A stretch of 64,000 nucleotides of DNA from Candidatus Methanomassiliicoccus intestinalis Issoire-Mx1 (GCF_000404225.1 NC_021353.1:372001-436000); one strand, 5' to 3'. Counted from the first letter of the stretch, positions 25,261 through 34,336 are shown. Program-made: numbers and translations. Notes: a model not told the origin generated them from the sequence alone.

Positions 25261-25698
25261 ATGTCCGGCATAGAGAAACAAATCAAGCTGCTGTATTCAA
25301 AAGACCGTAATGAAGCATATGAAGCGCTGAAAGAACTTCAGAAAATTAGTTTCGAGTCTGACAAAGTCTATGCGCATCTGGATGAATTCATTTCCATGCT
25401 TGACAGTGAAAATTCTTATCTGCGCAGCAGAGGTCTGACGCTGATTGCCTCTAATGCCAAATGGGACTGCGCCAAGAAGATTGATACTGTCATTGATAAC
25501 TATCTGCAGCACATCACTGATGCAAAACCAATCACTGCAAGATGCTGCATCAAGACTGTCAGGGAATTAGCTAAGTATAAACCCGAATTGAAAACTAAAA
25601 TCATTCATGCCCTGCAGAATGCAGATCTGTCAGCGTACAAAGACAGCATGCAGCCGCTGATCCGCAGAGATATCGAGGAAGTCTTAGCAGAGTTATGA
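25261..25698 (+). CDS. HEAT-repeat-like helical protein
   Basis: A 145-residue all-alpha protein. Paired helices such as RNEAYEALKELQKISFES and YLRSRGLTLIASNAKWDC suggest three HEAT-like repeats, similar to small conserved proteins of Thermoplasmatota and clostridia. A TATA-like CACTATATGATC lies about 30 bp upstream of the ATG, so the mRNA may be leaderless. Function unknown; probably a binding scaffold. Confidence 0.7.
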   Translation: MSGIEKQIKLLYSKDRNEAYEALKELQKISFESDKVYAHLDEFISMLDSENSYLRSRGLTLIASNAKWDCAKKIDTVIDNYLQHITDAKPITARCCIKTVRELAKYKPELKTKIIHALQNADLSAYKDSMQPLIRRDIEEVLAEL

Positions 25699-25705
25699 AC
25701 ATAAG

Positions 25706-25735
25706 AAAAAATAAGGCAGCTGAGCTGCTTATTTT
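25706..25735. terminator. bidirectional terminator overlapping the mptA stop
   Basis: AAAATAAGGCAGC and GCTGCTTATTTT form a long hairpin with A-run on one side and T-run on the other, serving the convergent HEAT-like gene and mptA. The mptA TAA (25729-25731) is inside the arm. Confidence 0.8.
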
Positions 25736-26628
25736 TGTCTTAAATCTCCGAGAGTGGCAGTGCGCTCGGCGAAGGCGTTGTGTTTGTGAATTGATTCTTC
25801 GCTCTCGCTTCTCACTGTCAGTTTTACAGAATCGGGAAGATCTGTGTACTTTTCAACAACCTTCATGAGAATTGTGCGTACCACATCTTCTACGAACTTG
25901 GGGTTCTGGTGAGCTCGGAGTACTACGGCGGCTTCATCGTCTCTTTTGAGAAGCTCGTGGGTAGAGGAGGAGAATGAGCTCTCCAGAAGGTCTATCATTT
26001 CATCAGCTTCAACATCGCATTCTTCAGGAGTCTCCACAATCAAAGTGGCAACGTTTCTCTGGTTATGGGTGATGACTGGCAGATCATCAGCAAATACGAT
26101 GGAGCCTTTGTGAAGCTCCCTCACAGTCTCCATGGCGCAGGGGCAGGCGGTCATACCGACAACTTCAACGCCGATGGTTTTCTTCAGTGGTTCTGAACCC
26201 TCACTCACAGACTTGGCAAGTATCTTAAAAGTCTCAAGCGTCTTCTTTCCGCTGGGTCCGGGACGTTCTGTAAAGTATTCCGCCGACATGTTAACTTCAG
26301 CGTACGTAGCATACTCATGTTTCTGCCTTAATTTGTGACAGATTTCAGCAGCTACTACTTCGATTCCTTGAGCAGGGGTCTCAAGAGTAGAATTGATAAC
26401 TTCGTTAATGGCTTCCAGATTGCGGGAAAGATGTGATCCTTTTTGAGTAGGAGGTAGATCTACAAATACATCGATATTACAGAATAAAGTTGTAACCTTT
26501 CCTGTTCTGGATACTTTAATGGGCTTTCTGACATTGGTAACACCCACTCGTGTCAGAAGGTAACTGCCATCAATTCTGCGGTTCTGAACGTCACTTTTAA
26601 TGTTAACCACCTTTACGACATCTCGCAT
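25729..26628 (-). CDS. mptA: GTP cyclohydrolase MptA (FolE2 family)
   Basis: A 299-residue archaeal GTP cyclohydrolase, first step of tetrahydromethanopterin synthesis (GTP to dihydroneopterin cyclic phosphate, Fe(II)-dependent). Motifs: DVQNRRIDGSYLLTRVGVTN, CNIDVFVDLPPTQKGSHLSR, the Cys in TACPCAMETVREL that likely binds metal, and HNQRN. Length equals other MptA proteins. Its presence supports a methanogen (or at least a methanopterin user). Monocistronic. Confidence 0.93.
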   Translation of the reverse strand: MRDVVKVVNIKSDVQNRRIDGSYLLTRVGVTNVRKPIKVSRTGKVTTLFCNIDVFVDLPPTQKGSHLSRNLEAINEVINSTLETPAQGIEVVAAEICHKLRQKHEYATYAEVNMSAEYFTERPGPSGKKTLETFKILAKSVSEGSEPLKKTIGVEVVGMTACPCAMETVRELHKGSIVFADDLPVITHNQRNVATLIVETPEECDVEADEMIDLLESSFSSSTHELLKRDDEAAVVLRAHQNPKFVEDVVRTILMKVVEKYTDLPDSVKLTVRSESEESIHKHNAFAERTATLGDLRQK

Positions 26629-26902
26629 AGTCTCGGTATCTATATATTATGCGTACCTACGCATTTAGGCTGTAGGTAATCTCATTTTTTTCTCTAGAAG
26701 CGGTTATATGCCTCAGATTAAAACTTCAGCATACCCTGATTGACCCTTTCAGTCAAAATGTCTGAAAATCACGCTGCTCTGGAATCTTTTTGAATTATGG
26801 TTGGTTTAAATACTGCAGATATATCAATTTCAGCTCAATATTGATAAATCTATTCTAGTCTAGAGATTGAATATTTTTTTACAGCTCGGAATATAAACAT
26901 GT

Positions 26903-27081
26903 TTTATATACAACTGAGTCCAAAAGAGCTTATTTGACGGATGAAAAGACGATTGGAGTTTAGTGATAACTGTAAGCTTAGGAGGATTACAGCTGCTCCT
27001 TTCTGATTTTATCCGTGTGCGCCTTTAGGCGCCTAAACCTGAAAATCGGATAGTACACAACTATCCAGGCAAGGTGTATAG
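26903..27081 (+). promoter_or_regulatory. TATA box and about 150-nt leader of adhesin 1
   Basis: TTTATATA at 26903-26910 is a near-ideal archaeal TATA box; transcription would begin near 26930. The leader holds two hairpins: AGGAG-11 nt-CTCCT (26980-27001), which hides an AGGAGG, and GCGCC-TTTA-GGCGC (27018-27031). It also contains a short frame, ATG at 26941 to TGA at 27004-27006 (21 codons, MKRRLEFSDNCKLRRITAAPF), starting about 10 nt after the predicted start. The adhesin ATG has AAGGTG upstream. Post-transcriptional control is possible. Confidence 0.5.
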
Positions 27082-30000
27082 ATGAAAACTAAGAATACAT
27101 TAGCGATAGCGCTAGCTCTAGCCTTGGCGATGATTCTGGTGCCTGCGGCATCAATCATTGCTGATGACAACAGCGCCGGGGATTCTGAATTGTATAATTC
27201 AGGCGTTGTGCTTGGAGTTGGTCCGGTAGACCACGTTGAGTGGATAGACGATGCCGGAACGCAAACCACAACCATCAGATTTTATGCTGACGGAGATGCC
27301 ATAACAGTTGCATCAGCAACTGCTGATCCTGAAGGTTCAGTTCTGCTGATCACATTCTCTGACGGGACAACTCAGACTTTGAACCCGGCAGAATACGGCA
27401 GTCAGCCCAATAAGTTTGTAAACATTTTCGGCGGCAGCAAGAACGCAGCAGTCGCTTCTTCCAGTGTAACAATTGACAGCGGTTACATCAACGCTGTTTA
27501 TGCCGGAGGATTCGGAGAAAGTGCGGCAACTTCCGCTGACGTCACAACAACTTCGCTCGTAATGAACGGAGGATACGTTACCAACGCCATTTACGGCGGA
27601 GGTCTGCTGTATTCCACAGTAGGGAATGCAGACGTAACTATGGAAGGCGGCCACACTCAGTTTATCATGGGCGGAGGAGCCTGCTACATTTCCCCTACAC
27701 AGAGTGCCGGTACAGCAGATAATCCGTACCCAAGCATTACAGGCAAAACAACAATCAACATGAATAACGGCACCGCCGATTACATAATGGGCGGAGGCCA
27801 GGGATACGCATTAATCAATGATGCGGAAATAAACTTCAATGACGGAACTGCTACAGAAGTAATCGGCAGCGGTTCCAACGGTACAACAGACAACTCCGTC
27901 ATAAACATCAAGGGCGGAGAAGTAAAAGATTATGTCTTCTCAGTTAACAGAGGAGCAGTTGCAGACAGTGCAACGATAAACATCACAGGCGGAACAGTTG
28001 CAAATGCTTACGTGGGAACATCTCAGGATTCTTACGACACAACTGGTATAATATCAGGATCCGCAAGCCTCAATATCACCGGCGGCGATGTTGAGTCAGT
28101 ATACTTAGGAACAGGAATAAACAATGCCAACGTAAACATCAATGTCGGCGACAGAACAATTCTTGCAGAAGGTGGATCCATATCTTCTTCTGATAAAGAT
28201 TATACTGTTGCACCCGGCAAAGAGTGGAACATTGAGAGCGGCAAGTTGATAGTACCTTCTGGCGGCAGTATCACACTCGAATCTTCCGCAGATGCACGCG
28301 GCGTACTCAACATCAACGACAACGCTTCCCTCATCTTAGACGGAACTTTAAACACAGACGCTCTCAACCAGATATCTGGCAGTGTGCAGGTGAGATCAGA
28401 GGGAAAAATCAACTATGATTTCAACGGCACTAAAACAACATTCGCATCTTTCAATGATGACAGCCAGATTAAATTAAACGGTCAGTCAGCAACAATGAGC
28501 TTCGGACCAAGCAACGATTTTGATCCCGCTGATCCCAAAGCTACAGCTGTAGACATCGGATTAGTTGACGGAAGCTTTTCCATCAATGCTGACGAGGGAT
28601 ACACAGTCACACCTGATGCTACCTTAACTGTCGGTCCAAACGCCACTTTAACAGTTCCTGAAGGCAAAACCCTCTACATGTACGGTGATATGACCGTTGA
28701 CGGCACTTTCGTCAACAATGGAGATTTCCAGGTTGTAAAGAGTGCTACCAATGTGCCTAACTACCCTGGTGTAGACTTCGGTAAAGAAGCAGGAAATATG
28801 GTAGTATCTACTACCGGAACAATGATCAACCGCGGAACCGTTGAGATCAAAGACGGAACTTTCACCAACAACGGAACCGTAACCAGCACAACTCCTATAC
28901 CAGGAGTACCAAATGTAAAACCTCTCGTAGAACTGCCTGACGGGGTAATAACAGGTGACACAATCACATTTAACCTCGACCCAAGCAAAGTCTACGATCT
29001 TTCAGAGATAATCGTCCCTGACGATATCAGGAATGTTGTCGTCAACGGCAACAACGCTACAATCCTCGGTCTGAGAATAGAAGTACCAGATGGAGGAGCA
29101 AACGTAAGAGTAGAATGCTTACACTTTGAAAACAGAGGCCTTCTCATCAGTTCAGCTGATGTAGCAGACCAGTGGACAGGCGACGTCACAGTCAGGTTCA
29201 ACACATTCAACAACATAACTGAGCCTGTCAGCGAAGACATGCCGCTTGTCGCTGCCATTGCCATCTTCGGCAACACGGACAGCACGATCTGCATTGATCA
29301 GAACGTAATCAACAACGTCAGAAATGCAGTAGACATTCCAGCTCCATCATCAAATGATGATGTTTTATCATCTAAATTCATCAGCCCATACATCGGATCT
29401 GGAATAATCATTGCAACAAACGGTGAAGTTACAGACAAATCACTCGTTCTGATTTACAGCAACACAATCTCCAACATTGAAGGAGATGCAATCTTCATCA
29501 CCGGACAGTTCGAGCGTGTACACATAAACGACAACACGATTACCAACTGGGACAGCGCCGATGACGCAAACGGAAGAGCAATCGAATTCATCATGGCAGG
29601 CTATGCTGCAGATCTTAAAATCTCTTACAATACTTTCAACAAAACATACGTTGAACCGCTGAATTATCTGATGGGAAACATCCTGACAGTAACAGGCTGG
29701 GACAACGGAACACCTAAGATCGTTTTCGAATACAACAAGCTGAACCTAGAGAATCTGCCAGACAACATCACCGGCATAACCGATGAAAGGCTGACAGACA
29801 TCTACAACACTGATGCAGATGACAACATAGAGAAATACACCGTAGATTTCGATCTTAACGGAGGTTCATGGAGCCTGCTTACCACTGGGAACTTTGTCAC
29901 AGGCGGAGCCGGCATCGATCAGCCTAACGTTTCACCATCAAGAGAAGGATACTACTTTGCTGGATGGACACTCAACGGCCAGGCTTACGAGTTCGGTACA

Positions 30001-31170
30001 CCAATAACCTCAGATATAACCTTAGTGGCAGCATGGGTAGCATGTCCAGTCCCTCAGACTTATACAATAACGTTTGAGTCTAACGGCGGATCTGCAGTTC
30101 CTTCCCAGACAGTCAACTACGGCGGCTTAGTAACTGAACCAAGCAACCCTGTTAAAGACGGTTTCGTCTTCGGCGGCTGGTACTGCGATGCAGCTTTTAC
30201 ATCTCCTTACAACTTCTGCAACCCTGTATACTCCAGCTTCACCCTTTACGCTAAATGGGTGGCAGCCGGAGAGACCTGTACCGTGACATTTGATGTCGGC
30301 GGTAACACTTCTCAGGTTACAGTTGTGAAAGGCACACCTGTCGCTAAACCTGCCGATCCAGTTAAAGACGGCTATACCTTCACCTGCTGGACTCTCAACG
30401 GTCTTCCATACAACTTTAACGCACCTGTTATGTCTGACATAACTCTCTGCGCTAACTTTGTCATCGGATCATACGAGCAGAACGGCGGGGAGACAGTAGT
30501 CAACGTCGACAACAGCGAAATTATACAGGCAGTTCAGGATGCTGATAAATCCGGAGCAAATTCCTTCGTTCTGATTGATGCTTCCGGCCTTACCGGTACC
30601 GAGATTGTCAGTATCAGCACATCTGCCCTGCAGACAGCTCTCGATGAGATGTCTTCAACAGGCATCAGCAAAGTGAATATTCTCTTACCACAGGGAACAT
30701 TCACTCTCGATTCGGCTGCAATTTCCAGCATTCTTAATGATCTGGGAGAATCAGTATCTTTTGTCATTGAAAAGGTCGATGCTTCCAAACTCAGCAGTGC
30801 TCAGTCCAAAGCAGTCGGAGACAGACCAATCTACGAAATCAGCATAAGGAACGGAGATGAATCAATCACATCCTTCGGCGGCAACAAGATTAAAGTGGCC
30901 TTAGCCTACGACCTCAAAGAGGGCGAGGATGCCTCTAAGATCTGTGTCTGGTACGTCAATGATGCTGGAGAAATCCAGACTGTTGATGCTACCTATGAGA
31001 ACGGATATGTGATCTTCGATACCGACCACGCTTCCTTCTTTGCTGTAGGTTATGATTCCGCAGCCGGCAGCAGCGATGACATAATTTATTATGTCTTGGC
31101 CGCCGCACTGGTAATCATCCTGGTAGCAGGTATTGCTGTCTACATGATGCGCAAGAAACAAACCATTTAA
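27082..31170 (+). CDS. adhesin-like surface protein with InlB B-repeats
   Basis: A 1362-residue secreted, membrane-anchored protein. Residues 1-27 are a signal peptide (KTKNTLAIALALALAMILVP). Residues about 100-350 are Gly-rich beta-helical turns (INITGGTVANAYVG, YIMGGG); 620-900 form a right-handed beta-helix of NosD/pectate-lyase style (VRFNTFNNIT, IHINDN-type turns). Three InlB/Listeria-Bacteroides repeats lie at about 917-1130 (FAGWTLNG...LVAAWV, FGGWYCD...LYAKWV, FTCWTLNG). A C-terminal helix (YYVLAAALVIILVAGIAVYM) with RKK stop-transfer anchors it. Codons are GC-rich compared with the giant adhesin. Likely adhesion or host/microbe contact; ligand unknown. Confidence 0.88.
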   Translation: MKTKNTLAIALALALAMILVPAASIIADDNSAGDSELYNSGVVLGVGPVDHVEWIDDAGTQTTTIRFYADGDAITVASATADPEGSVLLITFSDGTTQTLNPAEYGSQPNKFVNIFGGSKNAAVASSSVTIDSGYINAVYAGGFGESAATSADVTTTSLVMNGGYVTNAIYGGGLLYSTVGNADVTMEGGHTQFIMGGGACYISPTQSAGTADNPYPSITGKTTINMNNGTADYIMGGGQGYALINDAEINFNDGTATEVIGSGSNGTTDNSVINIKGGEVKDYVFSVNRGAVADSATINITGGTVANAYVGTSQDSYDTTGIISGSASLNITGGDVESVYLGTGINNANVNINVGDRTILAEGGSISSSDKDYTVAPGKEWNIESGKLIVPSGGSITLESSADARGVLNINDNASLILDGTLNTDALNQISGSVQVRSEGKINYDFNGTKTTFASFNDDSQIKLNGQSATMSFGPSNDFDPADPKATAVDIGLVDGSFSINADEGYTVTPDATLTVGPNATLTVPEGKTLYMYGDMTVDGTFVNNGDFQVVKSATNVPNYPGVDFGKEAGNMVVSTTGTMINRGTVEIKDGTFTNNGTVTSTTPIPGVPNVKPLVELPDGVITGDTITFNLDPSKVYDLSEIIVPDDIRNVVVNGNNATILGLRIEVPDGGANVRVECLHFENRGLLISSADVADQWTGDVTVRFNTFNNITEPVSEDMPLVAAIAIFGNTDSTICIDQNVINNVRNAVDIPAPSSNDDVLSSKFISPYIGSGIIIATNGEVTDKSLVLIYSNTISNIEGDAIFITGQFERVHINDNTITNWDSADDANGRAIEFIMAGYAADLKISYNTFNKTYVEPLNYLMGNILTVTGWDNGTPKIVFEYNKLNLENLPDNITGITDERLTDIYNTDADDNIEKYTVDFDLNGGSWSLLTTGNFVTGGAGIDQPNVSPSREGYYFAGWTLNGQAYEFGTPITSDITLVAAWVACPVPQTYTITFESNGGSAVPSQTVNYGGLVTEPSNPVKDGFVFGGWYCDAAFTSPYNFCNPVYSSFTLYAKWVAAGETCTVTFDVGGNTSQVTVVKGTPVAKPADPVKDGYTFTCWTLNGLPYNFNAPVMSDITLCANFVIGSYEQNGGETVVNVDNSEIIQAVQDADKSGANSFVLIDASGLTGTEIVSISTSALQTALDEMSSTGISKVNILLPQGTFTLDSAAISSILNDLGESVSFVIEKVDASKLSSAQSKAVGDRPIYEISIRNGDESITSFGGNKIKVALAYDLKEGEDASKICVWYVNDAGEIQTVDATYENGYVIFDTDHASFFAVGYDSAAGSSDDIIYYVLAAALVIILVAGIAVYMMRKKQTI

Positions 31171-31202
31171 GGCCGCTCTGCGGTCTTTTTCTTTTTTTAT
31201 TT
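31171..31202 (+). terminator. terminator of adhesin 1
   Basis: GGCCGC-TCT-GCGGTC hairpin immediately after the stop, followed by TTTTTCTTTTTTTATTTTT. Confidence 0.8.
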
Positions 31203-31244
31203 TTCCAGCAATAGTTATTATATCAATTCTGAAGTACGGCGGCT

Positions 31245-31892
31245 GTGATCTGCGGGATCGATGAAGCAGGGCGGGGCCCGGTAATGGGACCGCTGGTAAT
31301 TGCGGCTGTTGCTGCGGAAGACGATCTGCGCTTCCGTGAGCTGCAGGTAAAAGACTCTAAACAGCTTACAAAGAAGAAGCGCGAGGAGCTTTTGCCGTTA
31401 ATCAAGGAATGTTCTCAGACTGAGACTTTAGTCATCTCCGCTGCAGAAATCGATTCTTATCGCCTCACAGGTTCCCTTAATGATCTGGAGGCTGAGGCCT
31501 TTGCCCAGCTGCTGAACCGGTTAAAGCCTGAGACAGCTTATGCCGATGCTGCCGATGTCAATGAAGAAAGATTTGCCGCCGTTATCCTTGAACATGTGGA
31601 TTTTAAAGTAGATCTTTTTGCCAGACACAAGGCTGATATGCTCTATCCAGTTGTTTCCGCGGCTTCGATTGTTGCCAAGACTCTTCGTGATGAGCTCATC
31701 GATACAATAAGTGCTGAATTCGGTGAACCGATCGGTTCCGGTTATCCCGGCGATGAGGTTACAAGAAATTTCATCGAGCGCTGGATCAGGAAAAACGGGA
31801 CTTTCCCGCCGCATACACGGACTTCTTGGAAAACAGCCAAGGACTTATATTCCCAGGCCAAGATCACGAAAATCACAGATTGGATTGATTGA
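31245..31892 (+). CDS. rnhB: ribonuclease HII
   Basis: A 215-residue RNase HII, removing RNA from RNA:DNA hybrids. The catalytic DEDD set is visible: ICGIDEAGRGP (Asp, Glu), YADAADV (Asp) and ADMLYPVVSAASIVAKTLRD (Asp). The GRG motif is intact. The GTG at 31245 gives the family-typical start ICGIDEAG; a TATA-like TTATTATA about 27 bp upstream implies a leaderless mRNA. It precedes the SCP2 gene by 1 bp and probably forms an operon with it. Confidence 0.94.
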   Translation: MICGIDEAGRGPVMGPLVIAAVAAEDDLRFRELQVKDSKQLTKKKREELLPLIKECSQTETLVISAAEIDSYRLTGSLNDLEAEAFAQLLNRLKPETAYADAADVNEERFAAVILEHVDFKVDLFARHKADMLYPVVSAASIVAKTLRDELIDTISAEFGEPIGSGYPGDEVTRNFIERWIRKNGTFPPHTRTSWKTAKDLYSQAKITKITDWID

Positions 31893-31893
31893 A

Positions 31894-32226
31894 ATGTCAG
31901 TAGAACCTATGATTCAGGAATTAATCGATAAATTCAACACTAAAGTCGACAGCGATGAGAAGCTTAGAGATGAACTTAAAGGTCTGAGCAAAACCGCTTT
32001 TATCGACTTGGGCGATGAGAAATATAATTTCACCCTCAAGGATGAGCATATCCAGAATTTCTCTGCTGGAGAAATTGAAAATCCTGATGTAACTATAACC
32101 TCCGATCCTGAGACGTTTATGGGGGTCATGGAAGGCAAGATCAAACCGATGAAAGCCTTTGCCCTTCGTAAAGTGAAGATTAAAGGTGACATCAGCGACA
32201 TCATGAGCTTGAGAAAGCTCTTTTAA
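31894..32226 (+). CDS. SCP2 sterol-transfer-domain protein
   Basis: From the ATG at 31894 the protein is 110 residues, nearly all one SCP2 domain (FIDLGDEKYNFTLKDEHIQN, NPDVTITSDPETFMGVMEGK, PMKAFALRKVKIKGDIS). The domain is a hydrophobic pocket that binds lipids or CoA derivatives. A longer frame starts inside rnhB but the ATG right after the rnhB stop (1 bp gap) is more likely. Role in archaea unclear, perhaps lipid handling. T-rich runs after the stop (TTTTTTTTAAC) can end transcription. Confidence 0.85.
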   Translation: MSVEPMIQELIDKFNTKVDSDEKLRDELKGLSKTAFIDLGDEKYNFTLKDEHIQNFSAGEIENPDVTITSDPETFMGVMEGKIKPMKAFALRKVKIKGDISDIMSLRKLF

Positions 32227-33464
32227 TCTTTTTTTTAACACATTTTTTCTTTGATTTCAATATTGATCTCAATCAGAGCTCATAATTTTCGATGAACAAT
32301 AATTTCTTTGTTTTTTAGTCAAATGAATAATGAGCATTAAAGCAAAATAGTTTGATTTTTTGATTGATTTTACATGTATGTGATGAAATTAAAGTCTCGA
32401 GAAATTTCGCGATGATTGATGTGCTGCCTCGAATGCCTGCATATGCTTTCTGATCGATCTAATGCTGCCTGCAATGCGTTTCAAGCCGTTTTGAACTGTT
32501 TTAAGCTTGTTGTTAATTTGATCAATGAGATGCGTTTCTGAGCATGCCTGCAAAGCTTAGGAAGGCAGAGAAGCAATCAATCGCTTTGATCGTTACAATC
32601 GATTTAATGACGCGTTTAAGCTTTGCATATGTGATTTATCGCGTACGCGCGCAAAGCAGGCGGAGAAGGCGTTTATGAAGCGTTTTAAGTGTTTTTAGCA
32701 GGCAGATTACTGTCTGTTTTCTTCTTGAAATTCGAAAGGTTATACGCGTAATTTCTCATCAAAAAGCGTCGATTTTTTGAAAAATTTCGAAAAGCGAAAA
32801 GGGGGCAAACTTGACTTAAAAAGACGGGCAGGGGGCTATGCGTATGCGCACGCGCGCGCACATTATAAGCAACCTTTGCGAAAACGATCACTGCAGGAAA
32901 TTCATATTTAATAAATTTTCCCGTTTAGATATTTAAATATATCTCAAATTTAACGTTGAAGTATTAATTTTATTGTATTTCGTTATCGATATTATAATTA
33001 TTGATTTAGGTTATCTTAAATTAAACGTTTTCTCAAAAGACTTTTGAACTGCATGTTTTGTCATTTCTGCTGTTATCCTCTTGTTTTTGCTCATTTTTGC
33101 TCCTAGGTACTTTCACCTCATTTTAACTGCTTTTTAATGCGATTTTTCTTCTTGTTATTTTAATGCTGATCATTCGAATTCTGATTGAAATTTCCTTCAA
33201 AAATCAAGGCAGGTACTTTCACTCACCCCCCTATCAAATTTATAAATATTAATCGGCAGACTGATCTCATGCTTGTTTAAATCATGCAGAAAAATATGAA
33301 ATTTAAAACAGAAAATGAGGTAGATAATAAGCAGTGAAAAACAAGAAGAAGCAAGTGAAAACAAGACGATGTATTCAAAACTAAAATGATTAAACGTCTA
33401 ATAAAATGATCGAAGATTGAACGAAATAAAAGAAGTCAGTTTTCACTGACAGGAGATGTATATT
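32227..33464. other. 1.2-kb non-coding block with unusual sequence
   Basis: No credible gene. The left half (32.4-32.9 kb) is rich in GCGTTT/AAGC words (ATGCGTTTC, GACGCGTTTAAGC, AAGCGTTTTAAG) and holds alternating purine-pyrimidine tracts at 32640-32653 and 32837-32863. From about 32900 to 33040 the sequence is extremely AT-rich. A 12-bp direct repeat, AGGTACTTTCAC, is at 33105-33116 and 33211-33222. A GTCAGT-TTTC-ACTGAC hairpin (33435-33450) ends the block in front of the small-gene cluster. It could be a replication-associated or recombination region, or remnant of an integrated element. Confidence 0.55.
32837..32863. repeat. 27-nt perfect alternating purine-pyrimidine tract
   Basis: Strict alternation with a (CG)n core, starting TATGCGTATGCG and ending CGCACAT. 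Such tracts favour Z-DNA under negative supercoiling. CpG-rich runs are rare in the rest of the window. Confidence 0.6.
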
Positions 33465-33599
33465 ATGATGAGAACCTCAAAACTCGAAATAAAAAGCATA
33501 TCTGCAACAGGCAGAATGAAAGAATCGAACGAAGAAAGAAACAACTTAGAAGAAGAAAGAATGAAAGAATCAAACGAAATGATAAAGGAGGCTTTTTGA
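33465..33599 (+). CDS. 44-residue small basic/acidic helical protein
   Basis: Starts with tandem ATGs (MMRTSKLEIKSIS) and has GGAGAT 7-8 bases upstream. The rest is a charged helix with a direct repeat, RMKESNEERNNLEEE then RMKESNEMIKEAF. Its stop is followed by a single base and then the ATG of the zinc-finger gene, whose ribosome site lies inside this frame, so the two are translationally coupled. Not recognised; possibly a coiled-coil partner. Confidence 0.5.
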   Translation: MMRTSKLEIKSISATGRMKESNEERNNLEEERMKESNEMIKEAF

Positions 33600-33600
33600 A

Positions 33601-33840
33601 ATGAGTTTTTGGCAGTGCCCTGCATGTGTCAGAGAATCATACTTCTGCGACAAAACTCATTTGAAACTTCATTTGATGAGCGATCATAACATTTCAGGAA
33701 GAACTCTTTCGAAAATAATCGAAGGACTCATACCTGCATTTGAAGAATCAATCATTGATAAGAAAGAAGTTTCAGAAAATAAGATTGAATTAGAATCAAA
33801 ACTTCAGGAAGAAAAAGAGGCTGATCAACATGCATTATGA
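33601..33840 (+). CDS. small C2H2 zinc-finger protein
   Basis: 79 residues. An N-terminal C2H2 finger (CPACVRESYFCDKTHLKLHL, then MSDH) is followed by a helix and a Lys/Glu-rich tail. AAAGGAGG stands eight bases before the ATG. Tiny single-finger proteins of this sort are typical of archaeal viruses, plasmids and integrated elements, where they act as DNA-binding regulators. It overlaps the next small gene by 11 bp. Element origin is inference. Confidence 0.65.
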   Translation: MSFWQCPACVRESYFCDKTHLKLHLMSDHNISGRTLSKIIEGLIPAFEESIIDKKEVSENKIELESKLQEEKEADQHAL

Positions 33841-33979
33841 ATCGAATAAATCATCAATCGAAAATGATGCATCAATCATTCTCAACATCATTCCTGCCGA
33901 CGAGAGAGAAATAATCAATCAATACATAATTCGTGAGTGCATGATCTCACACTCATACTGCGAAACTGCATCAGCTTGA
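33830..33979 (+). CDS. 49-residue small protein overlapping the zinc-finger gene
   Basis: The ATG at 33830 lies in the 3' end of the zinc-finger gene, with AGAGG nine bases upstream. The product (MHYESNKSSIENDASIILNI, IPADEREIINQYIIRECMIS, HSYCETASA) looks helical with two cysteines and a histidine pair. Coupled translation with the two upstream genes is likely. Unknown function. Confidence 0.45.
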   Translation: MHYESNKSSIENDASIILNIIPADEREIINQYIIRECMISHSYCETASA

Positions 33980-34020
33980 TAAATGAAATTCTGCATGTTT
34001 TAAACAAGCAACTTCGCTCA

Positions 34021-34185
34021 ATCATTTTTTCTTCAATCACTTCTTCTTCAATCATTTTTTCTTCAATCACTTCTTCTTCAATCACTTCTTCTTCAATCAC
34101 TTCTTCTTCAATCACTTCTTCTTCAATCACTTCTTCTTCAATCACTTCTTCTTCAATCACTTCTTCTTCAATCACTTCTTCTTCA
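34021..34185. repeat. 15-bp minisatellite, 11 copies
   Basis: Unit ATCACTTCTTCTTCA in eleven head-to-tail copies; copies 1 and 3 carry ATCATTTTTTCTTCA. The length is a multiple of three, so open frames exist on both strands: (IEEEV)n-like on minus, (ITSSS)n on plus. Neither has a convincing start or flanking domain, so I treat it as a repeat rather than a gene. Variable copy number is expected. Confidence 0.8.
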
Positions 34186-34277
34186 AAACATTCTCTCTTT
34201 TTACTCTCGATTTTTCTGATGTGTCTTTATTGAATTTCATAAATATTTATAATATGTATTTCAGACATTCAATACAT

Positions 34278-34336
34278 GCAGTATATCCTACTGGATAGTA
34301 TCATCCATCTATGTTTTTATTTAGGTGATATACTGC
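34278..34336. repeat. 10-bp perfect inverted repeat enclosing a smaller hairpin
   Basis: GCAGTATATC (34278-34287) pairs with GATATACTGC (34327-34336). Inside, TGGAT and ATCCA form a nested stem. It lies about 110 bp ahead of the predicted TATA box of the giant gene: a possible operator, cruciform or end of a small unrecognised transcript. Confidence 0.45.

Noticed and set aside
32685..32891. Minus-strand 68-codon frame in the non-coding block
   Set aside because: Low-complexity, crosses the alternating CG tract, no ribosome site or domain.
33915..34175. Minus-strand frame encoding repeated IEEEV
   Set aside because: It is the translation of the 15-bp minisatellite; no ribosome site, no flanking domain, and an equally long frame exists on the other strand.
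34021..34185. CRISPR array
   Set aside because: The 15-bp units are directly adjacent without unique spacers; no cas genes in the window.
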